Source: Clostridia bacterium (GTDB lineage Bacteria; Bacillota; Peptococcia; Peptococcales; SKKY01). Taken from it: 19,655 nucleotides of DNA. The position numbers were made by a program, and so were the translations under genes. A model generated the notes under the pieces. The model was not told where the DNA came from and ran no database searches. It saw nothing but the letters and a program-made list of their open reading frames with translations. Below, one piece after another: positions 1 through 7,420 of the stretch (positions are counted from its first letter, which is position 1; each line of letters begins with the position of its first letter). Where the stretch lies: positions 1 through 19,655 of the forward strand of contig SKKY01000175.1 of NCBI GenBank assembly GCA_007123515.1. Reading direction: 5' to 3'.

Positions 1-117
1 AGAATGGAAATCGAATTGATTACACCGATTGCGATTGAGCCTGGCTTACGCTTTGCCATTCGTGAAGGCGGAAGAACAGTTGGTTCAGGTGTTGTATCAG
101 AAGTTCTTGAAGGTTAG
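1..117 (+). CDS. tuf: Elongation factor Tu, C-terminal end (partial)
   Basis: The open frame from base 1 encodes the last 38 residues of EF-Tu, the GTPase that carries aminoacyl-tRNA to the ribosome. The segment contains the strongly conserved LRFAIREGGRTVGSGVV of the C-terminal beta-barrel (domain 3), followed by a short tail VSEVLEG. The gene is cut by the window edge, so its GTPase domain cannot be seen. It ends with tandem stop codons TAG TAA (115-120). Tuf directly before rpsJ is the usual Firmicutes order (rpsL-rpsG-fusA-tuf-rpsJ). A terminator and a new promoter separate it here from the S10 operon. Confidence 0.97.
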   Translation, partial: RMEIELITPIAIEPGLRFAIREGGRTVGSGVVSEVLEG

Positions 118-167
118 TAAGGTCCTTTACCAGCTAACAAGTTGAAGCAAAAAACAAAAAAAATAGT

Positions 168-206
168 AAATCAGGATAGGTGAGAACGCTTATCCTGATT
201 TTTTTT
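168..206 (+). terminator. Intrinsic terminator after tuf
   Basis: A stem ATCAGGATA (170-178) pairs perfectly with TATCCTGAT (191-199), extended by A-T pairs at its foot. The top can add G180-C189, U181-G188 and G182-C187 around an AGAA loop. It runs straight into a run of T residues (199-206), the classic rho-independent form. It ends the str-type operon before the S10 promoter. Confidence 0.92.
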
Positions 207-256
207 GAGAAATTAAAAATTTTTTTTTAAAAAAATAAAAAAATCAGCAAAAAAAC
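207..256 (+). promoter_or_regulatory. A/T-rich UP-element-like tract
   Basis: About 50 nt made almost only of A and T, in alternating A-tracts and T-tracts, directly upstream of the -35 hexamer at 257. Such tracts bind the RNA polymerase alpha C-terminal domain at strong rRNA and ribosomal-protein promoters. That role is inferred here from position and composition only. Confidence 0.5.
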
Positions 257-284
257 TAGACAAACAGTAAAAAAACCGTATAAT
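257..284 (+). promoter_or_regulatory. Promoter of the S10-spc-alpha operon
   Basis: The -35 box TAGACA (257-262, one mismatch to TTGACA) and a perfect -10 box TATAAT (279-284) are 16 nt apart, a good match to housekeeping sigma-A promoters. Transcription would start near 291, giving a leader of about 115 nt before rpsJ. The promoter lies just after the tuf terminator and is the only strong one seen before rplQ, so it likely drives the whole ribosomal block. Confidence 0.88.
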
Positions 285-290
285 AATAGG

Positions 291-392
291 GTATGCAAAG
301 CATGCGATGAGGCAGAAGGTTGTTGGCACGATGATACGCCAGACAGCGTGGACAAGTTAATTTCTGCTGAGAATGTCCGACAATCGGGCGAT
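291..392 (+). promoter_or_regulatory. Structured 5' leader of the S10 operon
   Basis: This untranslated leader can fold into three stems. A 5'-terminal hairpin pairs GTATGC (291-296) with GCATGC (300-305) around AAA, with one G-U pair. A longer stem pairs TTGT (320-323) and CACG (327-330) with CGTG (347-350) and ACAA (352-355). A compact hairpin pairs GTCCGA (375-380) with TCGGGC (384-389) around CAA, only three bases before the rpsJ ribosome binding site. The S10 leader of gamma-proteobacteria is the target of L4 autoregulation; I see no clear match to that structure, so a regulatory role is inference. Confidence 0.5.
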
Positions 393-406
393 AAGGAGGA
401 ATGAAA

Positions 407-715
407 ATGGCGAAACAAAAGATCAGAATCAGACTAAAGGCATTTGATCACAAAGTTATCGATCAATCAGCACAGAAAATTGTAGAAACGGCAAAGAAAA
501 CAGGTGCAAGCGTATCGGGTCCGATCCCGCTTCCTACTGAAAAGAACGTTTTTACGGTTTTGAGATCACCTCATGTCAATAAGGACTCCAGAGAGCAGTT
601 CGAAATGAGAACGCACAAAAGACTAATTGACATCGTTGATCCCACACCAAAGACTGTTGATTCACTAATGAGATTAGATCTGCCTTCTGGTGTGGATATC
701 GAGATTAAACTCTAA
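407..715 (+). CDS. rpsJ: Small-subunit ribosomal protein S10 (uS10)
   Basis: The 102-residue protein is full length for S10, which sits in the head of the 30S subunit and also serves as transcription factor NusE in antitermination. Its start MAKQKIRIRLKAFDH and the region KTVDSLMRLDLPSGVDIEIKL are family hallmarks. An in-frame ATG at 401 touches the ribosome binding site AAGGAGGA (393-400), so the ATG at 407, with normal spacing and the expected MAKQK start, is preferred. It is the first gene of the operon and follows a structured leader. Confidence 0.96.
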   Translation: MAKQKIRIRLKAFDHKVIDQSAQKIVETAKKTGASVSGPIPLPTEKNVFTVLRSPHVNKDSREQFEMRTHKRLIDIVDPTPKTVDSLMRLDLPSGVDIEIKL

Positions 716-734
716 TATTGGGAGGTGGAAAAAG

Positions 735-1361
735 ATGAAAAACATGATTTTAGGAAAAAAAGTTGGAATGACACAAATGTTTGATGGAGAAGGAAGATTA
801 TTTCCGGTAACAGTTGTAGAAGCCGGTCCATGTGTCGTGATTCAACAAAAAGATGTTGAGAACGATGGTTACCAGGCTATCAAAATTGCATACGGCAGCA
901 TCAAAGAAAAAAATGCAACAAAACCTCATCAGGGGCAGTTTGCTAAAGCAGGCATCAAGCCTTTGCGTTACCTTAGAGAAGTAAGAGTAGACGATCTGAG
1001 CCAGTACAGCTTAGGGCAGGAAATAAAAGTCGATGTATTCCAAGAAGGCGAATACGTTGATGTAACAGGTCTTAGTAAGGGTAAGGGTATGCAGGGTGTT
1101 ATCAAGAGACATAACTTCGGAAGAGGTCCAATGACTCACGGTTCAAGACATCACAGAAAACCAGGTTCAATCGGAGCATTAGGTCCGAACAAAGTAGTTA
1201 AAGGTAAAAAATTACCTGGACATATGGGTAGAGATACTGTAACAGTTCAGGGATTACAGGTAGTCAAAGTAGATGCTGAAAAGAATCTGATCTTAATCAA
1301 GGGTTCTGTGCCAGGTGCCAGAAAAAGCCTTGTAACAATCAGACAGTCGATAAAAGCATAA
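735..1361 (+). CDS. rplC: Large-subunit ribosomal protein L3 (uL3)
   Basis: A 208-residue L3, the usual length. L3 is one of the first proteins to bind 23S rRNA and reaches toward the peptidyl transferase centre. The start MKNMILGKKVGMTQMF and the central conserved loop HGSRHHRKPGSIGA identify it. The frame opens at 690, inside rpsJ, but the start at 735 is 6-7 nt after GGGAGGTGG (720-728) and gives the family N terminus; ATG 744 is a less well spaced alternative. It lies 19 nt after rpsJ in one transcription unit. Confidence 0.96.
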   Translation: MKNMILGKKVGMTQMFDGEGRLFPVTVVEAGPCVVIQQKDVENDGYQAIKIAYGSIKEKNATKPHQGQFAKAGIKPLRYLREVRVDDLSQYSLGQEIKVDVFQEGEYVDVTGLSKGKGMQGVIKRHNFGRGPMTHGSRHHRKPGSIGALGPNKVVKGKKLPGHMGRDTVTVQGLQVVKVDAEKNLILIKGSVPGARKSLVTIRQSIKA

Positions 1362-1392
1362 GAATTGATTTTCAAAGGAAGGAGGACTAAGA

Positions 1393-2019
1393 ATGCCAAG
1401 CGTAGCTTTATATAACTTAGAAGGTAAAGAAGTAGGCCAAGTTGAACTAAATGAATCGGTTTTTGGTATCGAGCCAAACGAAAGCGTAGTTCACGAGGCT
1501 GTTGTCATGCAGTTAGCAAGCATGAGAAGAGGCACTTCTTCTACCAAACACAGAGGAGAAGTAAGAGGCGGTGGCCGTAAGCCCTGGAGGCAAAAAGGAA
1601 CAGGCAGAGCCAGAGTCGGAACAACCCGTTCGCCAATCTGGCGCGGAGGTTCGATTACTTTCGGACCAAAGCCAAGAGACTATTCATACTCGATTCCTAA
1701 GAAAAAGAGAAGATTAGCTCTTAAGTCAGTATTAAGTGATAAGGTTTCAAACAATAATTTTATGGTTTTAGATGCTCTTGCATTAGAAGCGCCTAAAACA
1801 AAAGATATGATTAAAATTTTAGCAGCTTTTAATAACGAAGGAAAAGCGTTGGTGGTTACTGCAGCAGAAGAGATCAACGTTCTAAAATCAGTAAGTAACA
1901 TCCCTGGAATTTCTTATACGACATCTGAAGGATTAAACGTTTATGATATCATCAACCATGATAAAATGTATATCACTCAGGATGCAGTTGCTAAGACAGA
2001 GGAGGTGCTTTCTAAGTGA
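1393..2019 (+). CDS. rplD: Large-subunit ribosomal protein L4 (uL4)
   Basis: A 208-residue L4. The long basic loop (about residues 40-100, with STKHRGEVRGGGRKPWRQKG and GTTRSPIWRGG) lines the polypeptide exit tunnel next to L22. In enterobacteria L4 also represses its own operon; whether it does so here is unknown. AAGGAGGA precedes ATG 1393. The stop codon overlaps the GTG start of rplW by four bases, so the two are probably translationally coupled. Confidence 0.96.
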   Translation: MPSVALYNLEGKEVGQVELNESVFGIEPNESVVHEAVVMQLASMRRGTSSTKHRGEVRGGGRKPWRQKGTGRARVGTTRSPIWRGGSITFGPKPRDYSYSIPKKKRRLALKSVLSDKVSNNNFMVLDALALEAPKTKDMIKILAAFNNEGKALVVTAAEEINVLKSVSNIPGISYTTSEGLNVYDIINHDKMYITQDAVAKTEEVLSK

Positions 2020-2303
2020 AGACAGCATATGACGTTATTTTAAAGCCGGTAGTCACTGAGAAAACGGTTGCGATGATGGAAGAAGGAAAGTACACATTCA
2101 AAGTCGCTAAAACAGCAAACAAATTCGAAATCAAAAAAGCCGTTAATGAGATTTTCAAAGTTGATGTAGTAAACATTTCAACAATGAATGTTAAAGGCAA
2201 AAAGAAAAGAATGGGTCGTTCAGAGGGTATGACGCCAGGCTGGAAAAAAGCCATTGTTACCTTAAAAGAAGGTCAGCAAATCGAAGTATTCGAAGGAATG
2301 TAA
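2016..2303 (+). CDS. rplW: Large-subunit ribosomal protein L23 (uL23)
   Basis: A 95-residue L23, which sits at the mouth of the exit tunnel and is the docking site for trigger factor and the signal recognition particle. YDVILKPVVTEKTV at the start and NVKGKKKRMGRSEG in the extended loop are typical. The start is GTG, within a GTGA overlap with the rplD stop, with AGAGGAGGTG (1999-2008) inside rplD as its ribosome binding site. Confidence 0.95.
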   Translation: MKTAYDVILKPVVTEKTVAMMEEGKYTFKVAKTANKFEIKKAVNEIFKVDVVNISTMNVKGKKKRMGRSEGMTPGWKKAIVTLKEGQQIEVFEGM

Positions 2304-2335
2304 AAGCCTAAAATTTTAATTAGGAGGTAAGGTTA

Positions 2336-3163
2336 ATGTCTATCAAAAGTTTTAAACCTACATCTCCTGCTAGAAGACATATGACAGTATTGTCGTTTAA
2401 GGAAATTACAACAGACCAGCCAGAAAAGTCTTTAGTGGTTCCTTTAAAGAAACATGCAGGAAGAAATGCTAGGGGAAAAATCACTGTACGTCATCATGGC
2501 GGTGGCCATAAAAGAAAGTACAGATTAATTGATTTTAAAAGAACAAAAGATGCCATTCCCGGTAAAGTAAGCACCGTTGAGTATGATCCTAACAGATCGG
2601 CCAATATTGCACTAATTACTTACTTAGATGGTGAAAAAAGATATATTATAGCACCAAATGGCATAAATGTAGGCGACGTGATCTATTCAGGTCCGGAAGC
2701 AGACATTAAAGTCGGAAACGCATTACCGATCAAAAACATCCCGGTGGGTACAACTATCCATAATGTGGAACTAAAAATCGGCAAAGGCGGACAGATTGCC
2801 AGATCAGCAGGTACAAGCGTACAGCTAATGGCAAAAGAAGGAAACTACGCACAGATTAGACTTACATCCGGTGAAGTTAGAATGGTTCACATAAACTGCA
2901 GAGCGACAATCGGTCAGGTTGGAAACGTAAGTTATGAAAATGTGACCATTGGTAAAGCAGGAAGAAGCCGCTGGTTAGGCAAAAGACCTACGGTTCGTGG
3001 TTCAGTTATGAATCCTAACGACCATCCGCACGGTGGTGGTGAAGGACGTGCTCCAATCGGACGTAAAGCGCCTGTATCACCATGGGGTAAAATCGCTATT
3101 GGTGGAAAAACCCGTAAAAAGAAAAATCAAAGTGATAAATTTATTGTCAGAAAAAGAAAATAG
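2336..3163 (+). CDS. rplB: Large-subunit ribosomal protein L2 (uL2)
   Basis: A 275-residue L2, a primary 23S-binding protein required for subunit joining and for peptidyl transferase assembly. It has an OB-fold followed by an SH3-like barrel. HHGGGHKRKYRLIDFKR (about 53-69) and the near-invariant DHPHGGGEGR (229-238, with the conserved histidine at 230) near the active centre are present. The lysine/arginine-rich C terminus is intact. TAGGAGGTAA precedes the ATG by about 6 nt. Confidence 0.97.
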   Translation: MSIKSFKPTSPARRHMTVLSFKEITTDQPEKSLVVPLKKHAGRNARGKITVRHHGGGHKRKYRLIDFKRTKDAIPGKVSTVEYDPNRSANIALITYLDGEKRYIIAPNGINVGDVIYSGPEADIKVGNALPIKNIPVGTTIHNVELKIGKGGQIARSAGTSVQLMAKEGNYAQIRLTSGEVRMVHINCRATIGQVGNVSYENVTIGKAGRSRWLGKRPTVRGSVMNPNDHPHGGGEGRAPIGRKAPVSPWGKIAIGGKTRKKKNQSDKFIVRKRK

Positions 3164-3187
3164 TCTGAGAAAGGAGGCAATTGCTTA

Positions 3188-3469
3188 ATGAGCAGATCCG
3201 TTAAAAAAGGGCCTTACGTAGAAGAACGTTTATACAAAAGAGTCCAGGAAATGAATGAAAAAAGTGAGAAAAAGCTGATTAAGACTTGGTCAAGAAGCTC
3301 AACAATCTTTCCAGAGTTTATAGGGCATACCATTGCCGTTCATGACGGCAGAAAGCATGTTCCAGTATACGTTACAGAGGATATGGTAGGACACAAATTA
3401 GGAGAATTTTCTCCAACCAGAACATACAGAGGTCATACAGATTCAGAAAAGTCTTCAGGTTTGAGATAA
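3188..3469 (+). CDS. rpsS: Small-subunit ribosomal protein S19 (uS19)
   Basis: A 93-residue S19, which forms a complex with S13 in the 30S head and contacts the A-site finger and tRNA. SRSVKKGPYV at the start and EFIGHTIAVHDGRKHVPVY, then GHKLGEFSPTRTYRGH, are canonical. It lies 24 nt after rplB with AAAGGAGG (3170-3177) as ribosome binding site. The length is normal and nothing is odd. Confidence 0.96.
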   Translation: MSRSVKKGPYVEERLYKRVQEMNEKSEKKLIKTWSRSSTIFPEFIGHTIAVHDGRKHVPVYVTEDMVGHKLGEFSPTRTYRGHTDSEKSSGLR

Positions 3470-3499
3470 GGAATCCGAAGAGAGAGGGGGTTCTTAGTA

Positions 3500-3841
3500 A
3501 TGGAAACTAAAGCTGTTGCGAAATATATTAGAATTTCGCCTTTAAAAGTACAGCAGGTAATGAACATTATTAGAGGTAAAGATATTCAGGAAGCGTATGC
3601 GACACTTAAATTCACACCAAAAAAAGCTTCTTTTTTAGTAGAAAAAGTGCTTAAGTCAGCGGTTGCAAATGCAGAAAACAACCTTGAGTTAAACACGGAC
3701 AATCTTTATGTAAAAGCTTGTTATGTGGACCAGGGTCCAACGATGAAAAGGCAAAAGCCCAGAGCGATGGGTAGAGCGGATTTAATTCGTAAGAGAATGA
3801 GCCATATTACTGTGGTTGTAGCTGAAAAAAAGGAGGGATAA
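3500..3841 (+). CDS. rplV: Large-subunit ribosomal protein L22 (uL22)
   Basis: A 113-residue L22. Its beta-hairpin extends into the exit tunnel, where together with L4 it forms the constriction tied to macrolide resistance. AKYIRISPLKVQQVMNIIRG (residues 7-26) and the hairpin with GPTMKRQKPRAMGRA (about 79-93) are clear. The ATG at 3500 follows AGAGGGGG (3483-3490). The stop is followed after four bases by the GTG of rpsC. Confidence 0.96.
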   Translation: METKAVAKYIRISPLKVQQVMNIIRGKDIQEAYATLKFTPKKASFLVEKVLKSAVANAENNLELNTDNLYVKACYVDQGPTMKRQKPRAMGRADLIRKRMSHITVVVAEKKEG

Positions 3842-3845
3842 TTAC

Positions 3846-4514
3846 GTGGGTCAGAAGATAAGTCCGAAAGGTCTGAGAGTCGGCGTTATAAGAAACTGGG
3901 ATGCCAGATGGTATGCTGATAAATTATACATCGAACTGTTACACGAGGACTTAAAAATAAGAGATTATATTAAGAAGAAACTGTTTGCTGCAGGTATTTC
4001 CAATATCATTATTGAAAGAGCAGCCAATACGAGAATAAAGATCACGATTTACACAGCTAAGCCGGGCGTTGTTATCGGCAGAAATGGTGCTGAAATCGAA
4101 GCGTTAAAGCAAGAGCTAAAGAAAATGACAAACAAAGAAGTAAACATCAACATACAGGAAGTAAAAAGACCTGAAAAAGATGGTCAGTTAGTTGCAGAGG
4201 CTGTAGCGGCTCAGCTTGAAAAGAGAGTGGCTTTCAGAAGAGTAATGAAGCAGACAATCGGCAGAGCGATTAAAAGCGGAGCCAAAGGAATTAAGGTTGC
4301 AGTATCCGGAAGACTTGGTGGAGCTGAAATTGCAAGAACTGAGTGGTTGAGTGAAGGGAAAGTTCCTCTTCATACGCTGAGAGCGGATATCGATTACGCA
4401 TTTGCTGAAGCGGATACAACTTACGGTAAAATCGGAGTGAAAGTTTGGATCTATAATGGTGAAATTCTACCAGAGGCAAAAAAGACTCCACAACCTGTTA
4501 AAGAGGAGGAATAA
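3846..4514 (+). CDS. rpsC: Small-subunit ribosomal protein S3 (uS3)
   Basis: A 222-residue S3, part of the mRNA entry channel and its helicase activity. The N-terminal segment GQKISPKGLRVGVIRNWDARW is typical. It is followed by a KH RNA-binding domain whose loop GVVIGRNGAEIE lies near residues 74-85, and a C-terminal S3 domain with SGRLGGAEIARTEW. The start is GTG (3846), with AAGGAGGG in the end of rplV, so coupling to rplV is likely. It ends in a short acidic tail. Confidence 0.96.
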   Translation: MGQKISPKGLRVGVIRNWDARWYADKLYIELLHEDLKIRDYIKKKLFAAGISNIIIERAANTRIKITIYTAKPGVVIGRNGAEIEALKQELKKMTNKEVNINIQEVKRPEKDGQLVAEAVAAQLEKRVAFRRVMKQTIGRAIKSGAKGIKVAVSGRLGGAEIARTEWLSEGKVPLHTLRADIDYAFAEADTTYGKIGVKVWIYNGEILPEAKKTPQPVKEEE

Positions 4515-4517
4515 ACC

Positions 4518-4943
4518 ATGTTAATGCCTAAAAGAGTAAAATGGCGCAGACAGCATAGAGGAAAAATGACTGGAAACGCCAATAAAGGAAATAAAGTAAC
4601 ATACGGAGAATTTGGATTGCAGTCTTTAGACGCATCATGGATTACGAGCAGACAAATAGAAGCCGCTCGTATTGCAATGACACGTCACATCAAACGTGGT
4701 GGTAAAGTCTGGATTAAAATATTCCCTCACAAGCCTGTAACAGCTAAACCTGCGGAAACCAGAATGGGATCCGGTAAAGGTTCTCCAGAGTTTTGGGTAG
4801 CGGTTATTAAACCAGGACGCGTTATGTTTGAAATGTCCGGAGTACCGGAAGAAGTAGCCAGAGAGGCTTTCAGACTAGCGATGCATAAACTTCCTGTTAG
4901 ATGCAAGTTTGTGAAGAAGGAAGAAATTGGTGGTGATGAATAA
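4518..4943 (+). CDS. rplP: Large-subunit ribosomal protein L16 (uL16)
   Basis: A 141-residue L16, which holds the A-site tRNA elbow and shapes the peptidyl transferase centre. MLMPKRVKWRRQHRGKM at the N terminus and MGSGKGSPEFWVAVIKPGR are canonical. AAAGAGGAGG (4500-4509) sits just before the ATG at 4518; the second ATG at 4524 is less likely because the family starts ML(M/L)PKR. The stop TAA shares its last A with the ATG of rpmC (TAATG). Confidence 0.96.
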   Translation: MLMPKRVKWRRQHRGKMTGNANKGNKVTYGEFGLQSLDASWITSRQIEAARIAMTRHIKRGGKVWIKIFPHKPVTAKPAETRMGSGKGSPEFWVAVIKPGRVMFEMSGVPEEVAREAFRLAMHKLPVRCKFVKKEEIGGDE

Positions 4944-5152
4944 TGAAAGCAAAAGAGATTAGAGATTTAACAACAGAAGAACTTCAAACAAAAGTTTCAA
5001 GTTTAAAGCAAGAATTATTTAATCTTCGCTTTCAGATGGCAACTGGCCAGTTGGACAATCCTATGAGAATTAAGTCAGTCAAAAAAGACATTGCAAAATC
5101 AAAGACAGTTCTTAGAGAGCGGGAATTGAATATAGAGAGACCCAAAGTTTAA
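4943..5152 (+). CDS. rpmC: Large-subunit ribosomal protein L29 (uL29)
   Basis: A 69-residue all-helical L29, which lies beside L23 at the tunnel exit. MKAKEIRDLTTEEL, then LFNLRFQMATGQLDNP (about 26-41), is the family signature. Its start overlaps the rplP stop by one base, and only a weak GGTGGTGA precedes it, so it is probably translated by re-initiation after L16. Confidence 0.95.
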   Translation: MKAKEIRDLTTEELQTKVSSLKQELFNLRFQMATGQLDNPMRIKSVKKDIAKSKTVLRERELNIERPKV

Positions 5153-5170
5153 TAGAGGGGGGTAAATATC

Positions 5171-5431
5171 TTGGAAAGAGTAGAACGTAAAGTTCGTATC
5201 GGTAAAGTGGTTAGCGACAAAATGGATAAAACCATTACAGTGGCTGTCGAAAATAAAGTAAGACACCCGATCTACAAAAAATATAAAACAGTAACAAAAA
5301 AATATAAAGCTCATGATGAACAAAATGAGTGCAGAACAGGCGATAAAGTTAAAATTATGGAAACTCGCCCTCTGAGCAAAGATAAAAGATGGAGATTAAC
5401 TGAAATAGTAGAGAAAGCGCCTATCATCTAA
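5171..5431 (+). CDS. rpsQ: Small-subunit ribosomal protein S17 (uS17)
   Basis: An 86-residue S17, an OB-fold primary binder of 16S rRNA. RKVRIGKVVSDKMDKTITVAV and YKKYKTVTKKYKAHDE are characteristic. The start is TTG (5171), fixed by the GAGGGGGG ribosome binding site (5155-5162) and by the family N terminus; no upstream ATG fits. It is the last gene of the S10 block, followed by a 40-nt spacer. Confidence 0.95.
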   Translation: MERVERKVRIGKVVSDKMDKTITVAVENKVRHPIYKKYKTVTKKYKAHDEQNECRTGDKVKIMETRPLSKDKRWRLTEIVEKAPII

Positions 5432-5471
5432 AAAAATAGGTAACCTGCTTTCGAAGGGAGGTTTTCGAAAG

Positions 5472-5840
5472 ATGATTCAACAAGAAACCAGATTAAAAGT
5501 CGGAGATAATACTGGAGCAAAAGAGCTTTTATGTATTAGAGTGCTGGGTGGTACCAGACGCAGATACGCAAGTGTTGGAGATATAATCGTTTGTTCTGTA
5601 AAGGACGCAGCTCCCGGTGGCGTAGTAAAAAAAGGTGAAGTAGTAAGAGCCGTTATCGTAAGAACCGTTCGTCCGATTAAGAGAAAAGATGGTTCCTACA
5701 TTAAGTTCAATGAAAATGCTGCTGTAGTAATAAAAGATGATCGCAGTCCAAGAGGTACACGTATCTTTGGCCCAATCGCCAGAGAATTACGTGACAAAGA
5801 TTTTATGAAAATTATATCTTTGGCTCCTGAAGTGCTGTAA
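5472..5840 (+). CDS. rplN: Large-subunit ribosomal protein L14 (uL14)
   Basis: A 122-residue L14, the usual length. It sits at the subunit interface, forms bridges to 16S rRNA and is the docking surface for the silencing factor RsfS. MIQQETRLKVGDNTGAKEL and the C-terminal half with RSPRGTRIFGPIARELRD are near-invariant. GAAGGGAGG (5454-5462) precedes the ATG. It opens the spc block; no separate promoter is evident. Confidence 0.97.
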   Translation: MIQQETRLKVGDNTGAKELLCIRVLGGTRRRYASVGDIIVCSVKDAAPGGVVKKGEVVRAVIVRTVRPIKRKDGSYIKFNENAAVVIKDDRSPRGTRIFGPIARELRDKDFMKIISLAPEVL

Positions 5841-5864
5841 GAATAAGCCCTGGAGGTGAAACAA

Positions 5865-6188
5865 ATGGCAAAACTTCATGTAAAAAAAGGAGATTCAGTA
5901 GTCGTTACTGCTGGAAAAGATAAAGGCAAAAAAGGTAAAGTTCTTCAGGCAATGCCAAAAGATGGCAAACTTGTGATTGAAGGCGTAAATATTGTAAAGA
6001 AACATGCAAAACCAACAAAAGGAAATCCACAGGGTGGTATTATGGAAAGAGAAGCAGCAATTAACGCTTCAAATGCAATGCCTTTCTGTACCAAGTGTGG
6101 CAAGGGAGTAAGAATCTCTAAGAAAATCCTTGGTGACGGTAAAAAAGTTAGATCTTGTGTGAAATGTGAAGAAGTTTTTGATAAATAA
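5865..6188 (+). CDS. rplX: Large-subunit ribosomal protein L24, zinc-ribbon form (uL24)
   Basis: A 107-residue L24, an assembly initiator that binds 23S rRNA early through a KOW domain (HVKKGDSVVVTAGKDKGKKG, residues 5-24). The C-terminal half has two CxxC pairs (Cys75/78 and Cys98/101), a likely zinc ribbon seen in many bacterial L24 proteins. A GTG at 5856 in frame lies inside the ribosome binding site TGGAGGTG, so ATG 5865 with the MAKLHVKKGD start is the right one. Confidence 0.96.
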   Translation: MAKLHVKKGDSVVVTAGKDKGKKGKVLQAMPKDGKLVIEGVNIVKKHAKPTKGNPQGGIMEREAAINASNAMPFCTKCGKGVRISKKILGDGKKVRSCVKCEEVFDK

Positions 6189-6214
6189 GAAATGCGGAAA
6201 GGAGGCTTATAGCA

Positions 6215-6757
6215 TTGGCCAGATTAAAGGAAAGATATCAGAGTGAAATAACCCCCTTAATGCAAGAAAAGTTTGCATATAAAAGTGTTATGGAAATTCC
6301 TAAATTTGAAAAAGTAGTGATTAACATTGGTCTCGGCGAGGCTGTCGTAAATACAAAAGTATTAGATTCGGCTGTGGAAGAGTTAACGTTAATTTCTGGT
6401 CAGAAGCCTGTCATTACTAAAGCTAAAAGATCTATTGCGGGTTTTAAGCTTAGAGAAGGTATGCCGATTGGCGCTAAAGTGACACTTCGTGGGAAAAAAA
6501 TGTACGAGTTTATTGATAAAATGGTAAATGTTGTACTTCCGCGTGTTCGTGACTTCAGAGGAGTTTCTCCAAAGTCATTCGATGGCAGAGGTAATTACAG
6601 TTTAGGATTAAGAGAACAGTTAATTTTCCCGGAAATTGACTATGACAAGGTTGATAAGGTTCGCGGAATGGAAGTTGTGTTTGTAACAACGGCCAAGACG
6701 GATGAAGAAGGAAGAGAATTACTGAGATTAAGTGGAATGCCATTTAGTAAAGACTAA
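6215..6757 (+). CDS. rplE: Large-subunit ribosomal protein L5 (uL5)
   Basis: A 180-residue L5, which with 5S rRNA and L18 forms the central protuberance and contacts P-site tRNA. Conserved parts include PKFEKVVINIGLGEA, GQKPVITKAKRSIAGFKLRE and RDFRGVSPKSFDGRGNYSLG. The start is TTG (6215), supported by AAAGGAGG (6198-6205) and the MARLKERY start. In E. coli the S8 repressor site lies at this gene; I did not find an obvious copy of it here. Confidence 0.96.
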   Translation: MARLKERYQSEITPLMQEKFAYKSVMEIPKFEKVVINIGLGEAVVNTKVLDSAVEELTLISGQKPVITKAKRSIAGFKLREGMPIGAKVTLRGKKMYEFIDKMVNVVLPRVRDFRGVSPKSFDGRGNYSLGLREQLIFPEIDYDKVDKVRGMEVVFVTTAKTDEEGRELLRLSGMPFSKD

Positions 6758-6787
6758 ATCTCTTTAATTAAAAGGAGGTAAGACGTA

Positions 6788-6967
6788 GTGGCTAAAGTTT
6801 CAATGAGAGTTCGCAAGGCTCCCAAGTTTAAAGTACAAGAAGTTAATAGATGTAAAGTGTGTGGCAGACCACGCGGCTACATTCGTAAATTTGCGGTTTG
6901 CCGTATCTGCTTTAGAGAACTTGCGCATAAAGGACAGCTACCTGGAGTTAAAAAAGCCAGCTGGTAA
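6788..6967 (+). CDS. rpsZ: Small-subunit ribosomal protein S14, zinc type Z (uS14)
   Basis: A 59-residue short S14 of the zinc-binding type, located in the 30S head. Two CxxC motifs (CKVC, Cys22/25, and CRIC, Cys38/41) form the zinc site. FRELAHKGQLPGVKKASW at the C terminus is invariant in the family. The start is GTG (6788), 8 nt after AAAGGAGG. It is two residues shorter than the common 61, the difference lying in the basic N terminus. Zinc-free paralogues elsewhere in a genome are often induced by zinc starvation; this copy is the zinc-requiring form. Confidence 0.96.
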   Translation: MAKVSMRVRKAPKFKVQEVNRCKVCGRPRGYIRKFAVCRICFRELAHKGQLPGVKKASW

Positions 6968-7000
6968 ACCTCAAAGGATGGAAGGGGGTAAATAAATAAT

Positions 7001-7399
7001 ATGGTTATGACGGATCCTATTTCTGATTTCTTAACAAGAGTCAGAAATGCAAATATGATTAAACATGATACCGTGGAGATTCCGGCTTCTAAGATTAAAA
7101 TAAACTTAGCGGATATCTTAAAAACGGAAGGATTTATTAAAGATTACGAAGTGATCGAAGACAATAAGCAGGGGATGATCAGATTATTCCTTAAGTATAG
7201 TGATGACAACCAAAAAGTAATCAGTGGCTTAAAAAGAATCAGTAAGCCAAGTCTTAGAGTGTATTGTAAAAAAGATGAAGTGCCAAAGGTGTTAAATGGC
7301 TTAGGTATTGCTGTTATTTCTACATCACAAGGCGTGGTTACGGACAAAGTAGCTCGTAAAAATGGTCTTGGTGGAGAAGTTATTTGTTACGTATGGTAA
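7001..7399 (+). CDS. rpsH: Small-subunit ribosomal protein S8 (uS8)
   Basis: A 132-residue S8, which binds the central domain of 16S rRNA and acts as spc operon repressor in E. coli. MVMTDPISDFLTRVRNANM at the start and STSQGVVTDKVARKNGLGGEVICYVW at the end (the latter about 107-132) are canonical. GAAGGGGG (6981-6988) precedes ATG 7001; ATG 7007 is too distant and would remove conserved residues. Confidence 0.96.
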   Translation: MVMTDPISDFLTRVRNANMIKHDTVEIPASKIKINLADILKTEGFIKDYEVIEDNKQGMIRLFLKYSDDNQKVISGLKRISKPSLRVYCKKDEVPKVLNGLGIAVISTSQGVVTDKVARKNGLGGEVICYVW

Positions 7400-7420
7400 T
7401 AAAAATCGGGAGGTATGAAC

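Noticed and set aside
227..418. Minus-strand frame over the S10 promoter and leader
   Set aside because: Its product is a poly-Phe/Leu tail produced by the A-tracts, and it overlaps a promoter and the rpsJ start.
6758..7000. Apparent gene-free gap between rplE and rpsH
   Set aside because: It is filled by the short GTG-started rpsZ gene (6788-6967).
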